This document shows, piece by piece, positions 16,887 through 25,491 of a stretch of 36,039 nt of DNA (the stretch's first letter is position 1; each line of letters begins with the position of its first letter). Origin of the DNA: Rhodothermales bacterium (GTDB lineage: Bacteria > Bacteroidota > Rhodothermia > Rhodothermales > Bin80); assembly GCA_012267425.1 (NCBI GenBank), contig JAAXGO010000137.1, positions 1 to 36,039 on the forward strand, read 5' to 3'. The translations under genes were made by a program, and so were the position numbers. The notes under the pieces were generated by a model. That model was not told the origin of the DNA, made no database searches, and was given only the letters and a program-made list of their open reading frames with translations.

Positions 16887-17630
16887 TCAGCCGTCTGATT
16901 CCACGGTGATGATTTGGCTGTCAAAACGAAGGTCTATCATGTCGATCGTGCGATCGTTCGATCCCACGACGGCCTGCTGCCAGAATGCCACGAGGCTGCG
17001 AAATCTGTCGTTCAACTGGTCCCGCCCAAGAAGGACTTCGACGCCACCGACAGGTGTGACCAAGGTCACGCCGCTGTCCGTGATAACGAATTCTGAAATA
17101 AGCGCATCTGCGTCGTCATGCAGGTCGCCAACTGCCGCCGCAAGCTGGCGGACCACTTCGGTCTTGACCTGCATCACGGGATGGTACGCCTCCTCAAGAC
17201 CGTGGAGAAGCGGCACGTCGAAGTTTGGGTGCTCCGCTATGGGCATCCGGTATCCTTCGGCATCCACGTAGTGGCTCGGTGCGCCGTCGGATGCGATGAC
17301 CAGTAGAACGGGCCGTCTTTCCTCCACTACGACTTCCACGGCTCCGTGTTTGCCGCACGTGCCGACCGCCTCGCGGATCCACGGATGCCGCCGGATGCGA
17401 TCAGCAACGAGCCTTGCGTCAATCGCTCCGTCAAGTCGTGCCAATTCCGCGAGTGCCGTCGAGTCCGCGTACTCGGCACCGACGATGAGCAGCCGATGGC
17501 ACATTCGGCCGTCACGCTGCAAGGTCAGAATGACTCCGGCCACCACAAGGAGGCTACCCAACCCGATGGTAGCGAATCTGCGCTGCCTTTGTCGCGGCAG
17601 GCGGTTTTCATTATGCCTGATCACGGTCAT
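16887..17630 (-). CDS. ftsQ: Cell division protein FtsQ (DivIB-like)
   Basis: A 247-aa single-pass membrane protein of the FtsQBL divisome subcomplex. The start is set at ATG 17630, whose ATGA overlaps the murC stop; the open frame runs further back, but that part is an Arg/Cys-rich shadow. A basic cytoplasmic tail (RLPRQRQRR) precedes one transmembrane helix (~19-37), a POTRA-like segment (ARLDGAIDARLVADRIRRHPWIREA) and a beta domain with VVVEERRPVLLV. Sequence identity in this family is low; order, topology and the HPWI...EERxP pattern make the call firm. Confidence 0.93.
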   Translation of the reverse strand: MTVIRHNENRLPRQRQRRFATIGLGSLLVVAGVILTLQRDGRMCHRLLIVGAEYADSTALAELARLDGAIDARLVADRIRRHPWIREAVGTCGKHGAVEVVVEERRPVLLVIASDGAPSHYVDAEGYRMPIAEHPNFDVPLLHGLEEAYHPVMQVKTEVVRQLAAAVGDLHDDADALISEFVITDSGVTLVTPVGGVEVLLGRDQLNDRFRSLVAFWQQAVVGSNDRTIDMIDLRFDSQIITVESDG

Positions 17631-19036
17631 GATTGCAGCTCGCCAAGTACGCCTACGAATTCGTGTGCAACACGCCAGATGTCTCCGGCGCCGAGAAAGA
17701 CGACGACATCGCCGGCATTGCAAGTGGCCAGGAGTTCATCCTTGACGCGCTCCTTCTCCCGCACCCAGTGAACGTCTCGATGGCCGCGAGCACGGGCCAG
17801 ATCGGCAATGAGCTTTCCGTCGATGCCGTCACGCGGCGTTTCGCGAGCCGCATAGATATCGGTGACTATCAGAGTGTCGGCATTGAAAAAACTCCGGGCA
17901 AAATCCTCGCTGAAGTCCTCCGTCCGCGAGTAGAGGTGCGGCTGAAAGACTGCCACGATTCGACGCTCGGCAAACCCGTCGCTTGCCGCCTGGAGCGTGG
18001 CCACGATCTCGGTGGGATGGTGTGCATAGTCGTCAATGACAAGCACCCCGGCAGCCTCACCGAGGATCTGGAAGCGCCGCTGAACACCGGTGTAGCGGGC
18101 AATGCCCGCTCTGATGCGTTCGAATTCCATATCGAGTTCGAGCCCCACGCTGACCGCCGCCAAGGCGTTGCGTACGTGGTAAATCCCCGGTGCACCAAGG
18201 TCGATCCAGCCGAGGGGCTTGCCGTGTGCCACTACATGGAAGCGTGACGTCGAACCCGTCTGCGAGACGTATTCGGCCCGAATCATCGCCTGCCGTGCCG
18301 TACCGTACGTAATCAGTCGGCGTTCAATGCCGCCAGCCATGTCCTGCAGCACCGGATCGTCCAAGCATATGATTGCGGCACCAAAAAACGGCACCGAATT
18401 GGCGAACTGCAGAAAAGCCGCCCTGATGTCCTCGATGTCTGAATAAATATCGAGATGGTCTGCTTCGACGGTCGTAATGACAGCCAAAACCGGTGTCAGG
18501 CGCAGAAAAGCGCGGTCATATTCGTCCGCCTCGATAACGATGATATCGCCTTCTCCAGCAACGGCATTCGTCCCAAATACGGTGACCTTGCCCCCGACGA
18601 TGATCGTAGGATCAAAGCCTCCTTCCTTGACGACCAGTCCGACCATGGATGTCGATGTCGTCTTTCCGTGCGTCCCCGCGATCCCTATCCCGAACTTCAT
18701 GCGCATGAGCTCGCCAAGCATCTCAGATCGCGAAATCAGCGGAATATGGCGCTTTGCAGCGGCGACGGTTTCGGGATTGGTGGCTGGATTCACCGCCGAA
18801 GAGTACACGACGACGTCCGCGTCTGCGACTTGACCTTCCGCATGGCCTTCGTGGATTACCGCGCCGCGTGCTTCGAGAGCATTTGTGATGTCGCTCTTTA
18901 CCAGGTCGGATCCCTCCACACGGTATCCCCGATCCAAAAGCACCAAGGCGATCGAACTCATTCCGATCCCGCCGATGCCCACCATGTGGATCCGGCGTAT
19001 CCGGCCCAGAACGGGTTGTCGTCGTGCTTTTTTCAT
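17627..19036 (-). CDS. murC: UDP-N-acetylmuramate--L-alanine ligase
   Basis: A 469-aa Mur ligase that adds L-Ala to UDP-MurNAc. The start is set at ATG 19036, which overlaps the murG stop as ATGA; an upstream ATG at 19060 in the same frame is possible. An N-terminal Rossmann domain (IHMVGIGGIGMSSIA) binds the UDP-sugar. The ATP loop is GTHGKTTST (121-129), with the His that typifies MurC. The central domain contains EADEYDRAFL and EADHLDIY; the C-terminal domain contains VIDDYAHHPTEI. Start and stop overlap its neighbours by 4 bp on each side, implying coupled translation. Confidence 0.98.
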   Translation of the reverse strand: MKKARRQPVLGRIRRIHMVGIGGIGMSSIALVLLDRGYRVEGSDLVKSDITNALEARGAVIHEGHAEGQVADADVVVYSSAVNPATNPETVAAAKRHIPLISRSEMLGELMRMKFGIGIAGTHGKTTSTSMVGLVVKEGGFDPTIIVGGKVTVFGTNAVAGEGDIIVIEADEYDRAFLRLTPVLAVITTVEADHLDIYSDIEDIRAAFLQFANSVPFFGAAIICLDDPVLQDMAGGIERRLITYGTARQAMIRAEYVSQTGSTSRFHVVAHGKPLGWIDLGAPGIYHVRNALAAVSVGLELDMEFERIRAGIARYTGVQRRFQILGEAAGVLVIDDYAHHPTEIVATLQAASDGFAERRIVAVFQPHLYSRTEDFSEDFARSFFNADTLIVTDIYAARETPRDGIDGKLIADLARARGHRDVHWVREKERVKDELLATCNAGDVVVFLGAGDIWRVAHEFVGVLGELQS

Positions 19037-20184
19037 GAGACCGACCCATTCGCTCGCCATCCGGCAAGGCGCAGTACGTCACGCGCGATGGCCATTGCAG
19101 CACCCGGTTTCGCCTGCGCTCGCGCCGCCTCAGCCATACGCCTACGTCGATCGGGATCGCGAAGAATCTTCGGTACGAGCGTGCGGATCGCGTCAGTAAG
19201 GTGCGGCTCTTTCACCATGATTGCCGCGCCGGAGCGCTGCATGCTTTCTGCATTCTTCGTCTGGTGGTCTTCTGCCACGTGCGGGGAGGGCACCAGAATC
19301 GCCGGCGTTCCGGTGACCAGAAGTTCGCTGCACGTTATGGCCCCGGCTCTACAAAGGACGAGATCGCTCGCCGCATAGAGCAAATCCATTCTGTCAACGT
19401 ACGTTACCACGCGGAGGCGCCCGTCCATGTCCACGCGAGACGGAATGTGTTCGGAGTACAGCCGCCCGGTCTGCCAGACGACGTGGAGATTGTTTTCGCG
19501 TAGCAGCTCCGCCGCATGCCGCTCCATCGCCGTGTTCAGCGCCTTGCTGCCCAGCGATCCGCCGAATACGAATACCACCTGCGAGTCCTGCGGTAATTTC
19601 AGTTCCCTGCGCGCTGCATCGCGCTTAGCCACGGTCAACTCGCGCCGCACGGGATTGCCGCTCAGGCGGCATTTGTGCTTCGGAAACCACTTTGTCGCTT
19701 CCGGAAACGCAACATGAATCTGCGCTGCCCGACGCGCGACGAGCCTGTTCGTCACTCCCGCGTACGCGTTCTGCTCCTGCGCCACGATCGGTCGTCTGCG
19801 CCAAGACGCCGCCATGAGTACCGGGCCAGAAACGTAGCCGCCCGTCCCCACGACAACGTCCGCATCGAAATCCCTGACCAGGGAGAAGCTTTGCGCAAGC
19901 CCCAACACCAGTTTGAACGGTAGCGAGACATTGCGCAGTGGCTGGCGCCGGTGAAACCCGCTCGCTGTAATCGGATGTATGGCATATCCCGCCATCGGTA
20001 CCGCCGTCCATTCGAGGCGGTCGCGTGTACCGGCGAATTCGACGGCCGCCTCCGGCTCCAGACTGCGGATCGCGCGCGCTATGGCAATCGCAGGATAGAC
20101 GTGTCCGCCCGTCCCGCCGCCGGCCATGAGAATCCGCGGCGGACGAACGCGTTGTCTCCGTCGAGCTGAACCTCCCCTGATCAT
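19033..20184 (-). CDS. murG: UDP-GlcNAc:undecaprenyl-PP-MurNAc-pentapeptide GlcNAc transferase
   Basis: A 383-aa GT28 enzyme that turns lipid I into lipid II at the inner face of the membrane. The N-terminal glycine-rich loop is MAGGGTGGHVYPAI (20-33). The C-terminal UDP-GlcNAc site shows VFVFGGSLGSKALN and CRAGAITCSELLVTGTPAILVPSP, followed by HQTKNAE. The first ~15 residues are Arg-rich (GGSARRRQRVRPPR). Its ATG overlaps the ftsW stop (ATGA, 20181-20184) and its stop overlaps murC. Confidence 0.98.
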   Translation of the reverse strand: MIRGGSARRRQRVRPPRILMAGGGTGGHVYPAIAIARAIRSLEPEAAVEFAGTRDRLEWTAVPMAGYAIHPITASGFHRRQPLRNVSLPFKLVLGLAQSFSLVRDFDADVVVGTGGYVSGPVLMAASWRRRPIVAQEQNAYAGVTNRLVARRAAQIHVAFPEATKWFPKHKCRLSGNPVRRELTVAKRDAARRELKLPQDSQVVFVFGGSLGSKALNTAMERHAAELLRENNLHVVWQTGRLYSEHIPSRVDMDGRLRVVTYVDRMDLLYAASDLVLCRAGAITCSELLVTGTPAILVPSPHVAEDHQTKNAESMQRSGAAIMVKEPHLTDAIRTLVPKILRDPDRRRRMAEAARAQAKPGAAMAIARDVLRLAGWRANGSVS

Positions 20185-21344
20185 TGCTTCCGGGCCTGCC
20201 TGGAAATGTTGAGTACGATTCCTATCATCGCCCCCGTCGTCACCATCGACGAGCCTCCGTACGACACCAACGGAAGTGGCAGACCCGTCACGGGTAAGAG
20301 CCCCGTTGCGACTGCGGCATGGATGTAGCCAAACAGCACAATCGTCGTCGTATATCCTACCGCCAGAAACAGCCCGAGTGGATCTATTGCCTGCCGTGCA
20401 ATCCGCAGGTAGCCGCAGAGAAGCATGACAACGAAGAGACCGAGAAGCGTAAGCGCCCCTAACAAACCGTATTCCTCGGCAACGACGGCAAATATGAAAT
20501 CGTTGTAGGGTGCGGGCAGAAAATCACGCTGCAAGCTCTTGCCTGGCCCGCGCCCGCCAAGTCCTCCCAGTGCAAATGCAATGCGGGCCTGGCGGGCCTG
20601 ATACCCTTCGGCCTGCGGGTTGAATACATCCGCGTCGTCGGTATGCGAGAACACACCGATCCCTAGATAGGCCTCTACACGCGCCGCACGGTTCGGGGAG
20701 GTACGAAGTAGCAGCAGTGCACAGACGATGCCGACCACAGCGAGTATGCCGAGCTGCGCCGCACTGACACGACCGATGAAGCACATTAGCCCGACGGCTA
20801 CCAAGAGGACTGCCGCGGTTGACAGATCCTCGATGCCGATGAGCAGGACCGACGCGAATACCCAGACGAAAATGGGAACGAACGTCCGGGAAATGCTCTT
20901 GATATAGTCCTGCTTGCGCGCCAGAAGCACCCCCAGATACAATATCAGCGCCACTTTCGCGACATCAGAGGGCTGGAGGCTGAGCGTACCCAGACGGAAG
21001 GCCCGCGTCGAACCGCCGTAAGTGACACCGAAGATCTGAACAAGAAGCAGAAGAAAGAGCGATCCCAACAGCAGGACGCGTGCCCAGCGCGTAAGTGTGT
21101 GGTAGTCCAGAAAACTAAAGACCGCTAGTGCAGCCAGTGCAAGAACCAGCCGTATGGCGTGGCGGAGAAGGAAGCGTTCTGTATCGCCGTTGGCCTTGGT
21201 TTCCGCTAGAAACGAAATTGCGCTGTACACCGCCAAAATGCCGATCGCAGCCAAAACAAGCGCGACCCACAGAACATACTTGTCCGCCGGAGCGGAGTCC
21301 CTGATTCGCTGCCGTAGACGGGCCAGTGGACGCCGTTGCTTCAT
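20181..21344 (-). CDS. ftsW: Peptidoglycan glycosyltransferase FtsW (SEDS family)
   Basis: A 387-aa polytopic SEDS protein that polymerises lipid II during septation, with FtsI as transpeptidase partner. About ten hydrophobic segments are seen. Family blocks are RLGTLSLQPSDVAKVALILY, GYQARQARIAFALGGLGGRG, PYNDFIFAVVAEEYGLLGAL and the C-terminal GLLPVTGLPLPLVSYGGSSMV. It starts 6 bp after the murD stop and overlaps murG by 4 bp. Its place within the dcw cluster favours FtsW over RodA. Confidence 0.97.
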   Translation of the reverse strand: MKQRRPLARLRQRIRDSAPADKYVLWVALVLAAIGILAVYSAISFLAETKANGDTERFLLRHAIRLVLALAALAVFSFLDYHTLTRWARVLLLGSLFLLLLVQIFGVTYGGSTRAFRLGTLSLQPSDVAKVALILYLGVLLARKQDYIKSISRTFVPIFVWVFASVLLIGIEDLSTAAVLLVAVGLMCFIGRVSAAQLGILAVVGIVCALLLLRTSPNRAARVEAYLGIGVFSHTDDADVFNPQAEGYQARQARIAFALGGLGGRGPGKSLQRDFLPAPYNDFIFAVVAEEYGLLGALTLLGLFVVMLLCGYLRIARQAIDPLGLFLAVGYTTTIVLFGYIHAAVATGLLPVTGLPLPLVSYGGSSMVTTGAMIGIVLNISRQARKQ

Positions 21345-21350
21345 GGTGGC

Positions 21351-22715
21351 CTATGCTCCCCGGAGGCGTTGCACGATTTGTTTGAACGCACGGCCCCGAT
21401 GCTCGTAATCGGTAAACTGATCGAACGAAGCACACGCGGGGCTGAGAAGTACGACATCGCCGGGGCGAGCCATTGACTGCGCTACACGCGAGGCTTCCTC
21501 GAGCGTGGCAACCCGTGCGGCTTTCGTGGCAAGCCCTCCGATCTGGCGTAAGACCGTGTCAGCACATTCTCCGAACGAAATGATGGCGTGCACTTTCGTG
21601 CGCACAGCCTGCCTAATCGATCTCCAATCGTTGCCCTTGTCGCGTCCGCCGACAATAAGCACTACGGCGTTGTCGAAACTCTCGAGGGCGCAGCGCAGGG
21701 CATGCACGTTCGTTGCTTTCGAGTCGTTAATCCAGCGGACGCCGCTCAGTTCTCGCACAAACTCGAGTCGGTGCTCGACGCCTTGAAAGCCGCGCAGGCT
21801 CTCCCGAATTACATCATTTCTCGCAGCGAGCGCCCGCGCGGCAACGGCGGCGGCGAGTGAGTTATACACGTTATGCCTTCCTGGCAGTGCGAGCTCTTTC
21901 GCGTCAAGAAGCGTTTCTTCTTCGCCGTTGAAGCGAATAGCTATCGATTCGCCCTGAAGCCACGCGCCCCGATCGGGGACCGTTGTACAGCTGAAGGCCG
22001 CCGTCTTCAATTCAGTGCACGCCGCTGCTCGCTCGCGGATACGCGCGTCGTCTAGGTTGTAAACAAAGACGTCGTTGTCCCGCTGGTTTGCGAAGACGCG
22101 GTACTTGCTTTCCGCATAGCGCTCGACGTCACCGCCGTAGCGGTCCAGATGGTCCGGCGTTACGTTGAGAAGAACACTGACCGCCGGTCGGAATGTGGTT
22201 GTGTGGTCGAGCTGGAAGCTTGATACTTCGAGAACCACCACGTCACTTTCTTTAATCTCGCGCAGCGAAGCAGAAAGCGGACGCCCGATGTTGCCGGCGA
22301 CGAGCGTTCGTCTGCCAGTGCGCCTGAACATGTCTCCGATGAGGCTTGTCACGGTCGTCTTGCCGTTGGTGCCCGTGACGGCCACAATCGGCGCCTCGCA
22401 GTAGCGCGAGGCCAATTCCGTTTCCGACACTGTTGGAAGACCTCGCCGCAGCGCCTCGCTGACAACCTCCACAGTATCCGGTACCCCGGGACTCAATACA
22501 AGGACGTCTGCATCGAGACAGCGCGCGGAATGGCCTCCCGTTTCAAACTCCACACCTGCAGCACGTAGCGACCGTTCGTTGTCCGGCGGCAGCTCTCGCA
22601 GCTCGGAGAGAAACACCTGTGCACCGCTCCATGTGAGAAACAGTGCCGCGGCCATGCCGCTTCGTGCGCCGCCCATGACGGTCGCACGCCTGCCTTCGAG
22701 ATCAAGCGGTTTCAT
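21351..22715 (-). CDS. murD: UDP-N-acetylmuramoyl-L-alanine--D-glutamate ligase
   Basis: A 454-aa Mur ligase that adds D-Glu. The start is set at ATG 22715 (MKPLDLEGRRATVMGGARSG), 5 bp after the mraY stop, with AGGGG immediately upstream; the frame is open back to 22778 but only as a shadow of mraY. The ATP loop is GTNGKTTVTS (115-124). Other blocks are LEVSSFQLDHT, NVTPDHLDRYG, and WINDSKATNVHA at the D-Glu domain. The C-terminal end has LLSPACASFDQFTDYEHRG, typical of MurD. Confidence 0.98.
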   Translation of the reverse strand: MKPLDLEGRRATVMGGARSGMAAALFLTWSGAQVFLSELRELPPDNERSLRAAGVEFETGGHSARCLDADVLVLSPGVPDTVEVVSEALRRGLPTVSETELASRYCEAPIVAVTGTNGKTTVTSLIGDMFRRTGRRTLVAGNIGRPLSASLREIKESDVVVLEVSSFQLDHTTTFRPAVSVLLNVTPDHLDRYGGDVERYAESKYRVFANQRDNDVFVYNLDDARIRERAAACTELKTAAFSCTTVPDRGAWLQGESIAIRFNGEEETLLDAKELALPGRHNVYNSLAAAVAARALAARNDVIRESLRGFQGVEHRLEFVRELSGVRWINDSKATNVHALRCALESFDNAVVLIVGGRDKGNDWRSIRQAVRTKVHAIISFGECADTVLRQIGGLATKAARVATLEEASRVAQSMARPGDVVLLSPACASFDQFTDYEHRGRAFKQIVQRLRGA

Positions 22716-22720
22716 CCCCT

Positions 22721-23875
22721 CTATTGAATACGCAGTACGAGAAGTGCCGAAAGCACGGTCACGACGGTCACGATCCAAAAGCGATTCACGATCGTCACTT
22801 CGTGGATGCCCTTTGCTTCAAAGTGATGGTGCAAGGGCGCCATGCGAAAAATCCGCCGTCCCGTTCCGGTCTTCCTGCGGGTGTATCTGAACCAGGTAGT
22901 CTGCAGAATGACCGAAATCGTCTCCATGAAAAAGACCAGGCACAACAGCGGCAGCAGCAGTTCCTTCTTGACCATGAGGGCTAGCGTGCCGACCACCGCG
23001 CCGAGAGCCAAAGCTCCAGTGTCGCCCATGAATACCGCCGCAGGATAGGTGTTGAACCAAAGGAATCCGAGGCACGCAGCCGCCATCGCAGTTGCAACGA
23101 CGGCCAGCTCGCCCGCTCCCGGCAGGTATGTGACGCCGATGTAGCCAGCCAATTCGACGTGCCCGGCGATGTAGCTCAACGCCACGAGTCCGAGCGACAC
23201 GATGGCCGTCACACCGCCTGCCAAACCATCCAGACCGTCGGTCAGATTGACGGCGTTCGACGTTGCGGTCACGATGAACGCGACCACTGGCAAAAAGAGG
23301 AGCCAACCGAGATCTGCTTCCGTGCCGACAAGACGCCCGACGATATTGTAGTCGAAATACCAGTCGCGCAGAAACGGGAGATCCGTGATGCCCCTGACGT
23401 TTGCGAACTCGTCGTGGAAATAGAGCGTGCTCCCTACAACGAGGCCCAGACCCAGTTGTCCGTAAACTTTTACACGTGGCGCGACGCCGCCTAAGTCCTT
23501 TTTCACCACTTTGATCCAGTCGTCGACAAAGCCGACCGCACCCATCCATGCCAATGCCAACATGCTCAGCCACACGTACGCCTCTAGAACGGGTGCCCAG
23601 AGCAGCGTCGCGGTAAGGATCGCAAGGAGAATGATGACCCCGCCCATCGTCGGGGTGCCGGCCTTGTGCGAATGATCGACCGAACCGCCGGAGAGCCCGA
23701 CATGCTCCCGCATCTGTCTCTGCTTGAGCGCTTCGATGACATGCGGGCCGGCGATGAGTGCAATCCCGAGTGCCGTGATGGCCGCAAGAGCGGCGCGCAC
23801 TGTGATGAACTCGATTGCTTGAAAGCCGGGAGGATGATACTGCGCCTCCAGATAGTGTATAAGGTAGTAGAGCAT
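22721..23875 (-). CDS. mraY: Phospho-N-acetylmuramoyl-pentapeptide transferase
   Basis: A 384-aa membrane enzyme that makes lipid I. The start is set at ATG 23875 (MLYYLIHYLE), 11 bp after the murE stop; the open frame extends to 23956 but only as a shadow of murE. About ten transmembrane helices are seen. Signature blocks are the KAGTPTMGG motif, FVDDWIKVVKK (116-126), NAVNLTDGLDGLA (207-219), FMGDTG (282-287) and PLHHHFE (347-353), so the catalytic Asp and His residues are all present. Confidence 0.98.
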   Translation of the reverse strand: MLYYLIHYLEAQYHPPGFQAIEFITVRAALAAITALGIALIAGPHVIEALKQRQMREHVGLSGGSVDHSHKAGTPTMGGVIILLAILTATLLWAPVLEAYVWLSMLALAWMGAVGFVDDWIKVVKKDLGGVAPRVKVYGQLGLGLVVGSTLYFHDEFANVRGITDLPFLRDWYFDYNIVGRLVGTEADLGWLLFLPVVAFIVTATSNAVNLTDGLDGLAGGVTAIVSLGLVALSYIAGHVELAGYIGVTYLPGAGELAVVATAMAAACLGFLWFNTYPAAVFMGDTGALALGAVVGTLALMVKKELLLPLLCLVFFMETISVILQTTWFRYTRRKTGTGRRIFRMAPLHHHFEAKGIHEVTIVNRFWIVTVVTVLSALLVLRIQ

Positions 23876-23886
23876 GAGGCTGCAGC

Positions 23887-25377
23887 TCAGGTCGGGATTC
23901 CTCGGTGTTGAAATGCGCGGCAAGCTTCCCTTCGGTCGTCGAACGGTACACGGCAAGTTCCAATCGTCTGGAAGGACTCATGGCCCTTGCCGGCAAGGAG
24001 CACGACGTCGCCGGGCGCTGCTTTCCGTGCCGCCAGGCGAATGGCACGACGGCGATCTGCGATCCACTCTGCCCTTTCGGGATGCCGCATTCCGCGCCGA
24101 ATGTCCGCTTCGATACGAGACTGTGGCTCTGTACGCGAATTGTCCCTCGTCACGATGACGCGATCGGACAACCGCTCCGCAACGCGTCCCATAAGCGGCC
24201 GCTTCTGTCGGTCGCGCTCCCCACCACAGCCGAACAGGCACCAAAGGGCTCTCTTTTCTGGCGTCGCCGCGCGGATGGTGCTGAGTACCTTTTCCAGCGC
24301 GTCGGGTGTGTGTGCGTAATCGACGATCACGCGCGTTCCGTCTCCAAATACGAACTGCTCGAGACGGCCCTTGGGTGCCGGCACGACTTCCAGTGCATCG
24401 AGCGTCGCGTTCGCCTCGTAGCCCAAACCCCTGGCGGCGGCGTAGGCCGCAGCCAGATTCCAGGCGTTGAACCGGCCTACGAGCCGGAAGCGACGCGACT
24501 GTCCGTCCAGGCGCAAGCGCAGTCCGCAAAGATCGCTGTCGAGTATGCACAGACGCACGTCCGCTCCGCTGCCTTCTCCGTAGGACAGCGTACGGGCCGC
24601 CGTGGAGGACACCATGTAGCGCCCTGATACGTCATCGGCATTGTAGACGGCCACAGCATCAGACTTCAGATCATCGAACAGGAGCTTTTTTGTGCTCCGG
24701 TAGTCTTCAAAGGTGCCGTGATAGTCGGTGTGGTCCAGCGTGAGATTCGTAAATATCGCTGCGTCGAAGTCGATGCTCCGGGTGCGTTGCTGCGCGAGAG
24801 CATGTGACGACACCTCGAGTGCGCAGGCGGCGCAGCCGTAGAGTCTCATGCGGCGCAGCATCCGGTGCAGCTCCAGCGCGTCCGGCGTCGTGTGCACGGA
24901 CGGCTCCGCCGAGGTACCGAAGCGGTATTCGATCGTTCCGAGCAGCCCCGACGTACCCCTGGTTGCCGTCAGCACACTCCAAAACAGGTGCGCTGTCGTG
25001 GACTTGCCGTTCGTTCCGGTCACAGCGGTAAGCTCCAACTCCAGTGAAGGATCGTCGAAGAATTCCGCCGCCAAGACCGCAAGGGCCGCTCGCGAGTCAG
25101 AAACGAGTGCGAAGGCGACGCCGGGGAAGCGCCGAGACGCTTCCTCCGGCATCACCTCGCACACAACGGCAATTGATTCATTTTGAACAGCCTTGTCAAT
25201 GAACTGGTGGCCGTCGGCCGTCTCACCGCGAATTGCGACGAAAAGACCGCCGGGCCTGACTGCCCGACTGTCATGGGTCAGGCTGTCGATAACTCGTTTG
25301 TCTCCATGCATTTCTGCGCCTTCTATCAATCTGGCCGCCTGAAGGCGTCTGTACAGGTCGATCCATGGTTTTGCCAT
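23887..25377 (-). CDS. murE: UDP-MurNAc-L-Ala-D-Glu--diamino acid ligase (MurE)
   Basis: A 496-aa Mur ligase that adds the third residue of the stem peptide, presumably meso-diaminopimelate. An N-terminal UDP-binding domain (DSRAVRPGGLFVAIRG) is followed by the ATP loop GTNGKSTTA (121-129), LDHTDYHG, and YRSTKKLLF with the probable carbamylated Lys at 230. The C-terminal domain has VDYAHTPDAL, GCGGERDRQKRP and LLAGKGHE (460-467). The amino-acid-recognition motif, DNPR in mDAP-adding enzymes, reads DNSR here (412-415); the key Arg is kept, the Pro is lost. A 114-bp gap separates it from ftsI, the largest gap in the upstream half of the cluster. Confidence 0.97.
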   Translation of the reverse strand: MAKPWIDLYRRLQAARLIEGAEMHGDKRVIDSLTHDSRAVRPGGLFVAIRGETADGHQFIDKAVQNESIAVVCEVMPEEASRRFPGVAFALVSDSRAALAVLAAEFFDDPSLELELTAVTGTNGKSTTAHLFWSVLTATRGTSGLLGTIEYRFGTSAEPSVHTTPDALELHRMLRRMRLYGCAACALEVSSHALAQQRTRSIDFDAAIFTNLTLDHTDYHGTFEDYRSTKKLLFDDLKSDAVAVYNADDVSGRYMVSSTAARTLSYGEGSGADVRLCILDSDLCGLRLRLDGQSRRFRLVGRFNAWNLAAAYAAARGLGYEANATLDALEVVPAPKGRLEQFVFGDGTRVIVDYAHTPDALEKVLSTIRAATPEKRALWCLFGCGGERDRQKRPLMGRVAERLSDRVIVTRDNSRTEPQSRIEADIRRGMRHPERAEWIADRRRAIRLAARKAAPGDVVLLAGKGHESFQTIGTCRVPFDDRREACRAFQHRGIPT

Positions 25378-25491
25378 TCTTCGCCCTACGTACGTGTCGT
25401 CGGATTACGCCGCGCAGACCTGCGGCCCGGCGGCTGTACATCCACAGAACGCACCCGGCACTCCCTGCGTATCGAAAAAGTGCGCATGACG

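Noticed and set aside
22818-24047. 409-codon minus-strand frame overlapping mraY and the end of murE
   Set aside because: Arg-rich shadow in another frame; MraY and MurE have all their catalytic motifs in the chosen frames.
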